Positions 16,466-26,630 of a DNA stretch of 64,000 nucleotides are shown piece after piece. The notes below the pieces were generated by a model, which saw only the letters and a program-made list of their open reading frames with translations, was not told where the DNA came from and made no database searches. The first letter of the stretch is position 1. Each line of letters opens with the position of its first letter. The stretch comes from Streptomyces sp. SolWspMP-5a-2. GTDB lineage: Bacteria; Actinomycetota; Actinomycetes; Streptomycetales; Streptomycetaceae. The stretch spans positions 1 through 64,000 of the forward strand of contig NZ_FMCI01000135.1 in NCBI RefSeq assembly GCF_900091845.1, given 5' to 3'. Both the position numbers and the translations under genes were made by a program.

Positions 16466-16629
16466 TGCCGGCCTCCTGGGGGTGAAGCGGTCGAATGGTC
16501 GGTCACCGGAAGCGGCGGCGGGCCGTCGCCCGGCATCGGGACCCCGGACCGCCGCCTGTCCAGTCACTGAGACGCCCACCCTAATCCGCCGACCCACGTT
16601 TTCAACACCCCCGATCCCGCCAACGCTGC

Positions 16630-16667
16630 GAAATCCGCAGGTCTCAGTCACATAGACAACGGATTTC
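16630..16667. promoter_or_regulatory. Candidate Lrp operator between dehydrogenase and regulator genes
   Basis: An inverted repeat GAAATCCG (16630-16637) and CGGATTTC (16660-16667), arms 8 bp with centres about 30 bp apart, in the 235-bp divergent region. The relatively AT-rich arms stand out from the surrounding GC. It is a plausible binding site for the adjacent Lrp/AsnC protein. Confidence 0.5.
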
Positions 16668-16700
16668 ATCGCTCCGCCCTTGCGGAACCGACGAGACGTC

Positions 16701-17216
16701 GTGCACAGTGAGGGCGTGGCCAGTCGAAGCGCAGAACCGAGGGACTCCCGGGAGTCCAGGAACGGCACCCCGCACCTGGATGCCGTCTCTCTCGCCATCA
16801 TCGAGCAGCTCCAGGAGGACGGCCGCAGACCGTACGCCGCGATCGGCAAGGCCGTCGGGCTCTCCGAGGCGGCCGTGCGCCAGCGCGTCCAGAAGCTGCT
16901 CGACCAGGGCGTGATGCAGATCGTCGCCGTGACGGACCCGCTCACCGTGGGTTTCCGCAGGCAGGCGATGGTCGGCGTCAACGTCGAGGGAGACGTCGAG
17001 AAGATCGCCGACGCGCTGACGGCCATGTCGGAAGTCGAGTACGTGGTGATGACCGCGGGCTCGTTCGACCTCCTCGCGGAGATCGTCTGCGAGGACGACG
17101 ACCACCTGCTGGACGTCATCAACAAACGCATCCGGACACTGCCCGGCGTGCGCTCCACCGAGAGTTTCGTCTACCTGAAGCTCAAGAAGCAGACCTACAT
17201 GTGGGGAACCCGATAA
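16701..17216 (+). CDS. Lrp/AsnC-family transcriptional regulator
   Basis: The 171-residue protein has a basic tail, then an AsnC-type HTH (LDAVSLAIIEQLQEDGRRPY and IGKAVGLSEAAVRQRVQKL, about 28-70) and a RAM ligand-binding domain with the VMTAGSFDLLAEIVCEDDDHLL block. It should sense an amino acid or polyamine intermediate and control the aminotransferase just downstream and the divergent dehydrogenase. The start is uncertain: GTG 16701, GTG 16716 and GTG/ATG 16680 are all in frame and none has a strong ribosome site. Only 2 bp separate its TAA stop from the aminotransferase start, so they share a transcript. Confidence 0.88.
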   Translation: MHSEGVASRSAEPRDSRESRNGTPHLDAVSLAIIEQLQEDGRRPYAAIGKAVGLSEAAVRQRVQKLLDQGVMQIVAVTDPLTVGFRRQAMVGVNVEGDVEKIADALTAMSEVEYVVMTAGSFDLLAEIVCEDDDHLLDVINKRIRTLPGVRSTESFVYLKLKKQTYMWGTR

Positions 17217-17218
17217 CC

Positions 17219-18583
17219 GTGAGCCAGAAGGATCTCAGCAAGACCGCGTACGACCACCTGTGGATGCACTTCACCCGCATGTCCTCGTACGAGAACGCCC
17301 CCGTGCCGACGATCGTGCGCGGCGAGGGCACCTACATCTACGACGACAAGGGCAGGCGCTACCTCGACGGTCTCGCGGGCCTGTTCGTGGTCCAGGCCGG
17401 TCACGGCCGCACCGAGCTGGCCGAGACCGCGTTCAAGCAGGCGCAGGAGCTGGCCTTCTTCCCGGTCTGGTCGTACGCCCACCCCAAGGCCGTCGAGCTG
17501 GCCGAGCGGCTCGCGCACCACGCACCGGGCGACCTGAACAAGGTCTTCTTCACCACCGGCGGCGGCGAGGCGGTCGAGACCGCCTGGAAGCTCGCCAAGC
17601 AGTACTTCAAGCTCACCGGCAAGCCCACCAAGTACAAGGTCATCTCGCGCGCGGTCGCCTACCACGGCACCCCGCAGGGCGCCCTGTCCATCACCGGCCT
17701 GCCGGCCCTCAAGGCCCCGTTCGAGCCGCTGGTGCCGGGCGCGCACAAGGTGCCCAACACCAACATCTACCGGGCCCCGATCCACGGCGACGACCCCGAG
17801 GCGTACGGGCGCTGGGCCGCCGACCAGATCGAGCAGCAGATCCTCTTCGAGGGCCCGGAGACGGTCGCCGCCGTCTTCCTCGAACCCGTGCAGAACGCCG
17901 GCGGCTGCTTCCCGCCGCCGCCCGGCTACTTCCAGCGGGTGCGCGAGATCTGCGACCAGTACGACGTGCTGCTCGTCTCCGACGAGGTGATCTGCGCCTT
18001 CGGCCGCCTGGGCACGATGTTCGCCTGCGACAAGTTCGACTACGTGCCGGACATGATCACCTGCGCCAAGGGCATGACCTCGGGCTACTCCCCGATCGGA
18101 GCCTGCATCGTCTCCGACCGGCTGGCCGAGCCCTTCTACCAGGGCGACAACACCTTCCTGCACGGCTACACCTTCGGCGGCCACCCGGTCTCCGCGGCGG
18201 TCGGCCTCGCCAACCTCGACCTGTTCGAGCGCGAGGGCCTCAACCAGCACGTGCTGGACAACGAGCACGCGTTCCGGGCCACCCTGGAGAAGCTGCACGA
18301 CCTGCCGATCGTCGGCGACGTCCGCGGCAACGGCTTCTTCTACGGCATCGAACTCGTCAAGGACAAGCACACCAAGGAGTCCTTCGACGAGGAGGAGACG
18401 GAGCGCGTGCTGTACGGCTTCCTCTCCAAGGCGCTGTTCGAGAACGGCCTCTACTGCCGCGCCGACGACCGGGGCGACCCGGTAATCCAGCTCGCCCCGC
18501 CGCTGATCTCCCGCCAGGAGACCTTCGACGAGATCGAGCAGATCCTGCGCGCGACGCTCACCGAGGCGTGGACCAAGCTCTGA
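17219..18583 (+). CDS. Class III PLP aminotransferase (putrescine/GABA-type)
   Basis: The 454-residue omega-aminotransferase transfers the terminal amino group of putrescine, GABA or a related diamine to a keto acid. The PLP-binding Lys284 is in TCAKGMTSGY, the pyridine-nitrogen Asp255 in LLVSDEVICAFGR, and TTGGGEAVETAWKLA near 113-127 binds the cofactor phosphate. The GTG at 17219 is chosen because it follows the regulator's stop by 2 bp; GTG 17201 is a longer alternative. With the nearby aldehyde dehydrogenase it would take putrescine to GABA or GABA to succinate semialdehyde. The sequence alone does not separate these. Confidence 0.9.
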   Translation: MSQKDLSKTAYDHLWMHFTRMSSYENAPVPTIVRGEGTYIYDDKGRRYLDGLAGLFVVQAGHGRTELAETAFKQAQELAFFPVWSYAHPKAVELAERLAHHAPGDLNKVFFTTGGGEAVETAWKLAKQYFKLTGKPTKYKVISRAVAYHGTPQGALSITGLPALKAPFEPLVPGAHKVPNTNIYRAPIHGDDPEAYGRWAADQIEQQILFEGPETVAAVFLEPVQNAGGCFPPPPGYFQRVREICDQYDVLLVSDEVICAFGRLGTMFACDKFDYVPDMITCAKGMTSGYSPIGACIVSDRLAEPFYQGDNTFLHGYTFGGHPVSAAVGLANLDLFEREGLNQHVLDNEHAFRATLEKLHDLPIVGDVRGNGFFYGIELVKDKHTKESFDEEETERVLYGFLSKALFENGLYCRADDRGDPVIQLAPPLISRQETFDEIEQILRATLTEAWTKL

Positions 18584-18614
18584 CCGCCACCCCTCCGATC
18601 AGCTGATCAACACT

Positions 18615-18659
18615 GGCCCCGGTACCGCCCGTTCGAGTGAGAAACGGGCGCCCGGGGCC
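18615..18659 (+). terminator. Terminator downstream of the aminotransferase gene
   Basis: A two-part hairpin: outer stem GGCCCCGG (18615-18622) with CCGGGGCC (18652-18659), and inner stem CGCCCGTT (18626-18633) with AACGGGCG (18643-18650). It lies 32 bp after the stop. Confidence 0.75.
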
Positions 18660-18799
18660 GTGTGCTGTCCGGCCTCCCGGCCGGGGCTGCCTAGCGTGCC
18701 AGTGTCCGATCGGCCCTGCCCCGGTCGCCTCCGTTCCCCCGCACGGGGGAATCCGCGAACCGCGCACGGCGTCTCTGATCCGAACCGAGGTGTACGCCC

Positions 18800-19540
18800 A
18801 TGGTGGCCCCGCCCGACAGCGACGTGCTCTGGGCACGCGCCCTGTACTTCCGGCACAAGGACGGCTCACCCGCGCTCGGCGGCGTCTCGCTCGGCGTGAA
18901 GGAGGGCGAGATCCTGGCCGTCGTCGGCCCGCGGGGCAGCGGCAAGACGACCCTGCTGCGCTGCCTGTCCGGGCTGCTGGGCGCCGAGCGGGGCGAGGTC
19001 TGGTTCAACGGCGTGCCGGTCCACACCCTGGGCCGCGGCGCCAGGGAACGGCTGCGCCGCGACCGCTTCGGCTGGATCGACCCGGCGCCCTCGCTGGTCC
19101 CCGAGCTGACCGTCTGGGAGAACGCGGCGCTGCCCCTGATGCTGCGCGGCACCGGCCGCGGGCGCGCCAGGGCCGCCGCCATGGAGTGGCTCGACCGCCT
19201 CGACGTCGGCGACCGGGCCCGCAGACGGCCGCACGAGCTGACCCAGGCCGAACGCCAGCGGGTCTCCATCGCCCGCGCGCTCGCCCCCACCCCGAACGTC
19301 CTGTTCGCCGACGAGCCGACCGCCCCGCTGCACCGCGCCGACCGCGCCCACGTGCTGCGCACGCTCACCTCCGCGGCCCGCTCGCACGGCATCACGGTCG
19401 TGGTGGCGACCCACGACCCGGAGACGACGGCGCTCGCCGACCGCACGGTCCCGCTGCTCGACGGACGGCGCGTCACCACCGTCCACCTGCCCCCGGTCAC
19501 CGAGTCGGAAGGTCGCACGGCGTGCTCGCTCTCCGTCTGA
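18800..19540 (+). CDS. ABC transporter ATP-binding protein
   Basis: A 246-residue single ATPase domain of the MacB/LolD type. Walker A is GPRGSGKTT near 47-55 and Walker B is VLFADEPT near 170. The signature loop is LTQAERQRV, a departure from LSGGQ that is common in Streptomyces membrane-protein exporters. The H-loop lies in VVVATHDPETT. It pairs with the overlapping permease gene. Context gives no substrate; such pairs usually export peptides, lipids or drugs, or act in signalling. Confidence 0.9.
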   Translation: MVAPPDSDVLWARALYFRHKDGSPALGGVSLGVKEGEILAVVGPRGSGKTTLLRCLSGLLGAERGEVWFNGVPVHTLGRGARERLRRDRFGWIDPAPSLVPELTVWENAALPLMLRGTGRGRARAAAMEWLDRLDVGDRARRRPHELTQAERQRVSIARALAPTPNVLFADEPTAPLHRADRAHVLRTLTSAARSHGITVVVATHDPETTALADRTVPLLDGRRVTTVHLPPVTESEGRTACSLSV

Positions 19541-21144
19541 GCCGCGGCGCCCACCCGGCCGTCCAGCTCCGCCGCCTGCTGGTGGTGGCGGCCTCGGCGG
19601 GCACCGGCTTCCTGCTGCTGTGCACGATGGGCTACGCCATGGGCCACCCCGACGACGCCTCTTCGGCGGCCCTGCTGCGCCTCGCCTGGTGTCTGACGCC
19701 GCTGGCCGCGACCGTCTACCTCGCGGTCGCCGTGGCCCGCACCGACCCCGGCGCCCGGCCCCGCACCGGGCTCGCCGCGTTCGGCCTCGGACCGGCCCGG
19801 CTGATGGCCGTCTCGGCGATCACCACCGCCCTGTCCTGCGTGCTCGGTTCGCTGCTGGCGATGCTGCTGTTCCTGCATCTGCGCGGCGACCTGACCGGCA
19901 TGCCCTTCGACGGCGCCGCGGCCCAGTTCCTCGCCGCGGGACGCCCGCTGCCGCTGCCCGCGGCCCTGACCCTGCTGGTCCTCGTCCCGGCGTCGGCGTC
20001 CCTGACGGTCGCGCTCGCGCTGCGTCCGCGAGAGGTCCGATCGCCCGCGCAGGCCCGGCCGTTCGGCCGCTTCGGCGCGTACGGCAGGCCGGACCGCAAC
20101 GACACCTTCGGCGCGTACGGCCGCTTCGGCGCCCGCCGCCGGGGCCGGGGACCGGCCACGGACACGGACACGGACCTGGGCCCGGGTACGGGCACCGCGG
20201 CGGGAGCGGTGGCGACGGCGGGCCCGGGGACGGCGACCGCGACGGCGGTGGCGCCGGGCGGCACACGCACCGACCACCCCGTGAGCACCGTCGGGGCCAG
20301 GGACATCATCAGCGGCGCCGGTGTCACCGGCACCGCGGGCGGCCACGGCGGCGGAGGCACGAACGGCAGCCCCGGCACCTCCGACGCCGCTGTCCCCCAC
20401 GGCACCAACGGCACCTCGGGTCACCAGGGGGCGCCGGACGCTCCGGACGCGCCGGGCGGGACGGAGGCCACCGGGTCCCCCGTCACCGGCGCTCTCCACG
20501 CCATCGCCGGGCTCGCCGACGCGCCGTCCTCCCCCCGCCCCGCGCCCTCCGGGCTGCCCTGGGGGATCGCCACGCTCGCCGCGGGGCTCGCCGTCGAGTC
20601 CTACGCGGGCCGCGCCGCCCAGGGGTCCGCGCTGCCGATGCCCGGCGGTCTGGCCGGTGGCGCCCCCGCCGTGCTCCTCGGCTGGGTCCTCACCGCGACG
20701 GGTCTCGCCCTCGCCGGACCCGGGCTCACCCATCTCTGCGGGCGGCTGCTCCAGGCGTTCCGTCCGGGGGCGCTGCGGCTGCTGGCGGGACGGGTGCTGA
20801 TGGACGAGGCGACCAGGATCGGGCGCCCGCTGGGCGTCGTCTGCGCCGTCGCCTCCGGCGGGTACGCGATGAGCACCCTGTACGACCCGGACGGTCCCGC
20901 CTTCGGGCCGCTCACCCTCCTCGGCACCCTGCTGGTCGCCGGGTGCGCGGTGGCGACGCTGTGCACCGCCGCCGTCGAGGCGCGGCAGTCCCGCGCGGAC
21001 ACCACGGCCGCCCTGGTGCGGCTCGGCGCCCCGGCGGCCACCCTGCGCAGCGCGGCCGCCGTCCGGGCGGGCGCCCTGCTGGCCCTGTTCGGCCCGCTGA
21101 CGCTGGCCGTCGCGCAGTTGGCCGCGATGCCGCTGACTCGCTGA
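19522..21144 (+). CDS. ABC transporter permease with a long low-complexity insertion
   Basis: The 540-residue membrane protein starts at GTG behind GGAAGG and overlaps the ATPase gene by 19 bp. About four helices lie in residues 10-165. A hydrophilic, Gly/Thr/Ala-rich segment follows at about 172-345, and then four to five more helices. The insertion contains GRFGAYGR-type repeats and long GT/TD runs, is predicted disordered, and is longer than the rest of the loop needs. The last part (MLL-like RVLMDEATRIGRPLG and the closing helices) resembles FtsX/MacB-type permeases. It should form a half-transporter pair with the ATPase. The length of the disordered loop is unusual. Confidence 0.82.
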   Translation: MLALRLSRGAHPAVQLRRLLVVAASAGTGFLLLCTMGYAMGHPDDASSAALLRLAWCLTPLAATVYLAVAVARTDPGARPRTGLAAFGLGPARLMAVSAITTALSCVLGSLLAMLLFLHLRGDLTGMPFDGAAAQFLAAGRPLPLPAALTLLVLVPASASLTVALALRPREVRSPAQARPFGRFGAYGRPDRNDTFGAYGRFGARRRGRGPATDTDTDLGPGTGTAAGAVATAGPGTATATAVAPGGTRTDHPVSTVGARDIISGAGVTGTAGGHGGGGTNGSPGTSDAAVPHGTNGTSGHQGAPDAPDAPGGTEATGSPVTGALHAIAGLADAPSSPRPAPSGLPWGIATLAAGLAVESYAGRAAQGSALPMPGGLAGGAPAVLLGWVLTATGLALAGPGLTHLCGRLLQAFRPGALRLLAGRVLMDEATRIGRPLGVVCAVASGGYAMSTLYDPDGPAFGPLTLLGTLLVAGCAVATLCTAAVEARQSRADTTAALVRLGAPAATLRSAAAVRAGALLALFGPLTLAVAQLAAMPLTR

Positions 21145-21148
21145 CCGG

Positions 21149-21210
21149 CCGGGTGCGCCGCACCCGGGGAGATCGAACGGGCCCGCGCCGATGAGTTCCG
21201 GTGCGGGCCC
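21149..21210 (+). terminator. Two adjacent hairpins after the ABC permease gene
   Basis: The first is CCGGGTGC (21149-21156) with GCACCCGG (21160-21167) around a 3-nt loop, 5 bp after the stop. The second is GGGCCCGC (21179-21186) with GCGGGCCC (21203-21210). Together they should end the ABC operon before the VOC gene. Confidence 0.75.
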
Positions 21211-21258
21211 CGGTCATTCCCCTCGAACAGCACGACGGAGACGCCCGGAGGAGACCCG

Positions 21259-21666
21259 ATGTACCAGCAGATGATTTTCGTGAACCTGCCCGTGACCGAC
21301 CTCGACGCCTCGAAGACGTTCTTCACGACGCTCGGCTACTCGATCAACGCGCAGTTCAGCAACGACGAGGCGGCCTCGGTGGTGATCAGCGACACCATCG
21401 TGGCGATGCTGCTCACCAAGCCGTTCTACGCGACCTTCACCGACAAGGAGATCGCGGACGCGTCGAAGACCAGCGAGGTGCTGATCTGCCTGAGCGCCGA
21501 GAGCCGGGAGAAGGTCGACGAGCTGGTCGACCGGGCGGTCGCGGCGGGCGGCACGGACACCGGCCGCACCCAGGACCACGGCTTCATGTACGGCCGCGCC
21601 TTCGACGACCTGGACGGCCACACCTGGGAGATCACGTGGATGGACCCGACCGCCGTCCAGGACTGA
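21259..21666 (+). CDS. VOC-fold protein (glyoxalase/bleomycin-resistance type)
   Basis: A 135-residue protein with two beta-alpha-beta-beta-beta modules of the vicinal oxygen chelate fold. It starts MYQQMIFVNLPVTDLDASKTFF and closes with a second module ending WEITWMDPT, which carries the usual C-terminal metal-binding Glu. GGAGGAG precedes the ATG. It is probably a small metal-dependent lyase, isomerase or binding protein; no substrate can be assigned. It stands alone, with hairpins upstream and a 338-bp gap downstream. Confidence 0.85.
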   Translation: MYQQMIFVNLPVTDLDASKTFFTTLGYSINAQFSNDEAASVVISDTIVAMLLTKPFYATFTDKEIADASKTSEVLICLSAESREKVDELVDRAVAAGGTDTGRTQDHGFMYGRAFDDLDGHTWEITWMDPTAVQD

Positions 21667-22004
21667 CGGCCCGTCAACTTCCGTCGCGGGGGCCGGAAGG
21701 CGTGCGTCCGGGCACCCCGGCCCCGGCGGCCTCCGCACCGGCACCTCTTGCCGCCACTCGCCCGGGAACGGCCGACGGCGTCCCCTATCGCCACCGGTGA
21801 CCGGATCGAGAGCACTCCCAAGCCCTTGAAACGTCCCGGTGGTTAATAACCAGGCAAAGTCAACGGCTCGAACACGCATATGCGTTGACACTCCTTATCG
21901 AACGCTTATAGACCTGTGAGACTCCTGGGGAGCATGAAGGGCTCGTCACGCGATCGCCTCATCTCCCCCTCAGCCCCCCGCAGTTCTGCATGTAAAGGAC
22001 AAAC
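21667..22004. other. Non-coding gap between VOC and LAETG genes
   Basis: A 338-bp gap. The first 150 bp have no recognisable element. The second half is locally AT-rich and holds the inverted repeat and promoter of the surface protein gene, annotated separately. No small reading frame with a ribosome site was found. Confidence 0.6.
21859..21914 (+). promoter_or_regulatory. Promoter of the LAETG surface protein with an overlapping palindrome
   Basis: A -35 TTGACA at 21885-21890 and -10 TAGACC at 21909-21914 are spaced 18 bp. The -35 overlaps a 12-bp palindrome ACGCATATGCGT (21874-21885) and the right arm of a larger inverted repeat GTCAACG/CGTTGAC (21859-21865 and 21883-21889). This gives a likely repressor site. 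The leader to the GTG is about 85 nt. Confidence 0.6.
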
Positions 22005-22694
22005 GTGTCCATAACTCGCCGCAGCGCACGCCGTACTGTGCGCGTTCTGGGTGTTGCCTCCGCCACCGTCGCGCTCGCTCTGGGCGTCACCAACACGGCG
22101 CTGGCCTGCAACATCCGCGAATTCTCGGCCGAAGCCAGCTGTGTCGGCGAAAAGGGTCAGATCGTCGTCACCGACAAGGACGCCTCGGGTCAGGCGGCCG
22201 TCATCACGGTCTTCCTGGAGAACAACGGCGCCGACGCCCACCAGGTCGGTGAGGCGCAGGAGATCAAGGGTTCCCGCCAGGGCACCACGGTGACCTTCAC
22301 CGAGGACTGGAAGCCGAACGCCGAGTACCGCATCCACGTCAAGGCCGGGAACCTGGTCGACGAGGACATCAAGCCGAACCTGACCACCCCGTCCGAGGCC
22401 TGCAAGAAGGACGAGACCCCGGCGCCGTCGGAGACCCCGTCGGAGTCGGCCACCCCGCCGGCCGAGGAGTCGGAGTCCCCGTCTCCCTCGGAGACCCCGT
22501 CGGAGAGCACCACCGCCCCGGCGGGCACGGCGAGCAACGCGCCGTCCCCGGCCGTCGGTGACAGCAACCTCGCCGAGACCGGTGCCAACTCCAACACCGG
22601 CCTCATCGCCGGTGTCGCGGCCGCGCTGGTCGTCATCGGTGGCGGTGCCGTGTTCTTCGGCATGCGTCGTCGTGGGGCCAACAGCGGCAGCTGA
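22005..22694 (+). CDS. LAETG-motif cell-wall surface protein, sortase substrate
   Basis: The 229-residue secreted protein has a Sec signal peptide at about 1-35 ([12 protein letters not shown] then a hydrophobic core, ending NTALA). A compact domain with two Cys (35 and 46 region, plus one near 128) follows, then a Pro/Ser/Thr/Glu spacer with SETPSES repeats. The sorting signal is LAETG at 189-193, followed by a hydrophobic helix and MRRRG. The LAxTG motif is the preferred substrate of Streptomyces class E sortases, so it should be wall-anchored. The GTG start follows AAAGGA. No sortase gene is adjacent. Its biological role is unknown. Confidence 0.9.
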   Translation: MSITRRSARRTVRVLGVASATVALALGVTNTALACNIREFSAEASCVGEKGQIVVTDKDASGQAAVITVFLENNGADAHQVGEAQEIKGSRQGTTVTFTEDWKPNAEYRIHVKAGNLVDEDIKPNLTTPSEACKKDETPAPSETPSESATPPAEESESPSPSETPSESTTAPAGTASNAPSPAVGDSNLAETGANSNTGLIAGVAAALVVIGGGAVFFGMRRRGANSGS

Positions 22695-22710
22695 TCCCCC
22701 GCAGCGCGCG

Positions 22711-22746
22711 CGTGCGGCCCGTCCCCGACCGGGGGCGGGCCGCACG
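22711..22746. terminator. Bidirectional terminator between surface protein and thiamine ABC genes
   Basis: An 11-bp perfect stem CGTGCGGCCCG (22711-22721) with CGGGCCGCACG (22736-22746), extended inward by CCCC/GGGG, located between two convergent genes. Confidence 0.85.
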
Positions 22747-22770
22747 TGTGTCCGGGGCCGCCCGGCGCTC

Positions 22771-23813
<1,043 letters not shown>

Positions 23814-23814
<1 letters not shown>

Positions 23815-25490
23815 CAGAACTCCCCGCTCCGGTCGGTGCGCAGGCGTTCCAGGAGCAGCAGGGACACCGCGCACACCACCATCAGAATCGTCGAGAGGGC
23901 CATCGCCTGGCCGTAGTTGAGATCACCGGGGCGGCCCAGCAGACGGGCCACCGCGACCGGCAGGGTCGGGTTGTCCGGCCGCGCGATGAACACCGTCGCC
24001 CCGAACTCGCCGAGCGAGACGGCGAACGCGAAACCGGCCGCGACCAGCAACGCCCGCCGCACCAGCGGCAGATCGACCTCCCGCCACACCCGCCACGGCG
24101 ACGCCCCGAGGACCGCGGCCGCCTCCCGGAGCCTGCCGTCCACCGCGCGCAGCACCGGCAGCATGGTCCGCACCACGAAGGGCACGCCCACCAGGGCCTG
24201 CGCGAGGGGCACCAGGATCCACGAGGAACGCAGGTCGAGCGGCGGCTCGTCGAGGGCGATCAGGAACCCGAACCCGACCGTCACCGCGGACACCCCCAGG
24301 GGCAGCATCAGCAGCGCGTCGAAGCCGCGCACCAGCCGCCCGGCGTCCCGGCGGGCCAGCGCGGCGGCGGCCAGCGCGCCGACCAGCACGGCGATCGCGG
24401 TGGCGGCGAGGGCGTACTGGAGGGAGTTGCCGACCGCCTGGATCGGCGGCACCAGGAAGGTCCCGCCGTCCTCACGGGTCAGCGCCCGGTAGTAGCCGAA
24501 CCCCGGCGCGTCGAGGGAGCGGCGCACGAGCACCGCGAGCGGCAGCACGACCAGCAGGGCGACGGTGGCGAGGACCGCGCCGAGCAGCGCCCACTGGCGG
24601 GCGCCGCGCGGACGGCGGGCGGTGAGCGCGGGGTCGACCAGCCGCAGGGCGCTCTCCCGCCGCCGTACCGTCCAGGCGTGCACGGCGAGGATCGCGCCGA
24701 CCGCCGCGAACTGGACGAGGGTGAGCACGGCCGCCGTCGACAGGTCGAAGATCTCGGAGGTCTGCCGGTAGATCTCCACCTCCAGGGTGGAGAAGGCCGG
24801 GCCGCCGAGGATCTGCACGACCCCGAAGGAGGTGAAGGTGAACAGGAACACCATCAGGGTGGCGGCGGCCAGCGCGGGCCCCAGCGCGGGCAGCGTCACC
24901 TTGCGCCAGGCCGCGAGGGGCGAGGCGCCGAGCATCCGGGCCGCCTCCTCCTGCCGCGGGTCGAGCTGCGCCCACAGTCCGCCGACGGTCCGCACGACGA
25001 CGGCGTAGTTGAAGAAGACGTGCGCCAGCAGGATCGCCCACACGGTGGTGTCCAGGCGCACCCCCCACAGCCCGTCGAGGAGTCCGCCGCGGCCGACGAG
25101 CGCCAGGAACGCCGTCCCGACGACGACCGTCGGCAGCACGAACGGGACCGTGACCACGGCCCGCACCAGATGGCGGCCGGGGAAGTCGTAGCGGGCCAGG
25201 ACGTAGGCGCCGGGCAGCGCGACCAGCAGGGTCAGGGCGGTGGAGGCGAGCGCCTGCCAGGTGGTGAACCACAGGACGTGCCGGATGCCGGGCTCGCCGA
25301 GGACGTCCGCGATCCGCCCCAGCCGCCACACCCCGCCGTCCCGCAGCCCGCGCGCGACGATCGCCGCGACCGGGTAGGCGAAGAAGACCCCGAAGAACGC
25401 GACGGGCAGGGCCAGCAGGCCGAGCCGCGCCGCGTTCCCGCTCCGGGCGCGCCGGGGGGCGTCGGCTACTTCAGTACGAGTGACGTCCAC
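23814..25490 (-). CDS. thiP: Thiamine-type ABC transporter permease, fused two-domain
   Basis: The 558-residue permease has two homologous halves of about six helices each, as in ThiP. Each half has an EAA loop: EEAARMLGASPLAAWRKVTLP near residue 188-208 and REAAAVLGASPWRVWREVDLP near 445-465. These dock onto the ATPase. The GTG start lies inside the binding-protein gene, a 25-bp overlap, so translation is coupled. Fused permeases also occur for iron and polyamine transporters; the upstream TPP riboswitch argues for thiamine. Confidence 0.85.
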
Positions 25491-26539
25491 GCCTTGACCC
25501 ACTGGTCGCGGTTGGCGGCGATCCGGTCGGGCGCCAGCGTCTGCGGGTGCTCGGCCTGCGGACCGTACGCACGGAACACGGACGGCACCTCGGCGCCCTC
25601 GACGACCGGGTACACGAACATGTTCAGCGGCATGTCCTGCTGGAACTCCCTGCCGAGCAGGAAGTCGATCAGCGCCTTGCCGCCCGCGGGGTTGCGGGCG
25701 TTGCTGAGCAGGCCCGCGTACTCGGTCTGCCGGAAGCAGGTGCCGGTGGCGACGCCGGTGGGCGCGGTGCTCGGCCGGGGATCGGCGTAGACCACCTCGG
25801 CGGGCGGCGAGGAGGCGTACGAGACGACGAGCGGACGGTCGCCCTTGGCCTTCCTGCCGCCGGACGACCCGGAGAACTCCTCGTTGTACGCCTGCTCCCA
25901 GCCGTCGACGACCTTGACGCCGTTGTCCTTCAGCTTCTTCCAGTAGGCGGGCCAGCCGTTGTCGCCGTACCGCGCGGCGGTGCCGAGCAGGAAGCCGAGG
26001 CCGGGCGAGGAGGTCGAGGCGTTCTCGGTGACGAGCAGATCGCGGTAGGCGGGCTTCGTCAGGTCGTCGAAGGACACCGGCGGCTTCAGCTTGTGCGCGC
26101 TGAAGTACGCCTTGTCGTAGTTGACGCAGATGTCGCCCGAGTCGACGGGCGTGACCCGGTGCTTCGATCCGTCGACCCGGTAACGCGCCTCGACGGTGCC
26201 GGCGCCCTTCGCCGTGTACGGCTGGAACAGGCCGTTGTCGAGGGCCCGGGAGAGCAGGGTGTTGTCGACGCCGAAGAGGACGTCGCCCTGCGGGTTGTCC
26301 TTGGTGAGGATCGCCTTGTTGACGGCCTGGCCCGCGTCGCCGTCCTTGAGGACCTTGAGGGTGTACCCGGACCGCTTCTCGAAGTCGGCGACGACCTTCT
26401 TGGAGACGGCCCACGAGTCGTGGCTGACGAGTGTGACGGTCCGGTCACCGGCCGCGGTGCCGCCGCCCGACCCCGAGCACGCGGAGAGCGCGACGAGGCC
26501 GATGCCGACGGCGAGGGCCGTGAGCTTCGTGGTGTGCAC
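25466..26539 (-). CDS. thiB: Thiamine-binding lipoprotein of ABC transporter
   Basis: The 357-residue extracellular binding protein has a lipoprotein signal peptide ending LSAC with Cys21. The mature protein begins VTLVSHDSWAVSKKVVADFEKRSGY, close to ThiB/TbpA, and has the ThiB-like DNPQGDVLFGVDNTLLSRAL and CVNYDKAYF blocks. It captures thiamine or its phosphates. The GTG start follows a strong AGGAGG. It is the first gene of the operon and lies directly behind the TPP aptamer, so its level should fall when thiamine pyrophosphate is plentiful. Confidence 0.9.
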   Translation of the reverse strand: MHTTKLTALAVGIGLVALSACSGSGGGTAAGDRTVTLVSHDSWAVSKKVVADFEKRSGYTLKVLKDGDAGQAVNKAILTKDNPQGDVLFGVDNTLLSRALDNGLFQPYTAKGAGTVEARYRVDGSKHRVTPVDSGDICVNYDKAYFSAHKLKPPVSFDDLTKPAYRDLLVTENASTSSPGLGFLLGTAARYGDNGWPAYWKKLKDNGVKVVDGWEQAYNEEFSGSSGGRKAKGDRPLVVSYASSPPAEVVYADPRPSTAPTGVATGTCFRQTEYAGLLSNARNPAGGKALIDFLLGREFQQDMPLNMFVYPVVEGAEVPSVFRAYGPQAEHPQTLAPDRIAANRDQWVKAWTSLVLK

Positions 26540-26579
26540 TGGATTCCTCCTGGGGGTGACCAGGAAGAGACGCGGCCCC

Positions 26580-26606
26580 GCCCGGGTCCGCGGACGGATC
26601 CCGGGC
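26580..26606 (-). terminator. Hairpin of the TPP riboswitch expression platform
   Basis: Stem GCCCGGG (26580-26586) with CCCGGGC (26600-26606), plus an inner TCCG/CGGA pair. It lies between the aptamer and the ribosome site of thiB. There is no U run, so it could act on transcription or by masking the leader. Confidence 0.6.
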
Positions 26607-26630
26607 AGGGCGCAACAGCATGAGTAGTGT

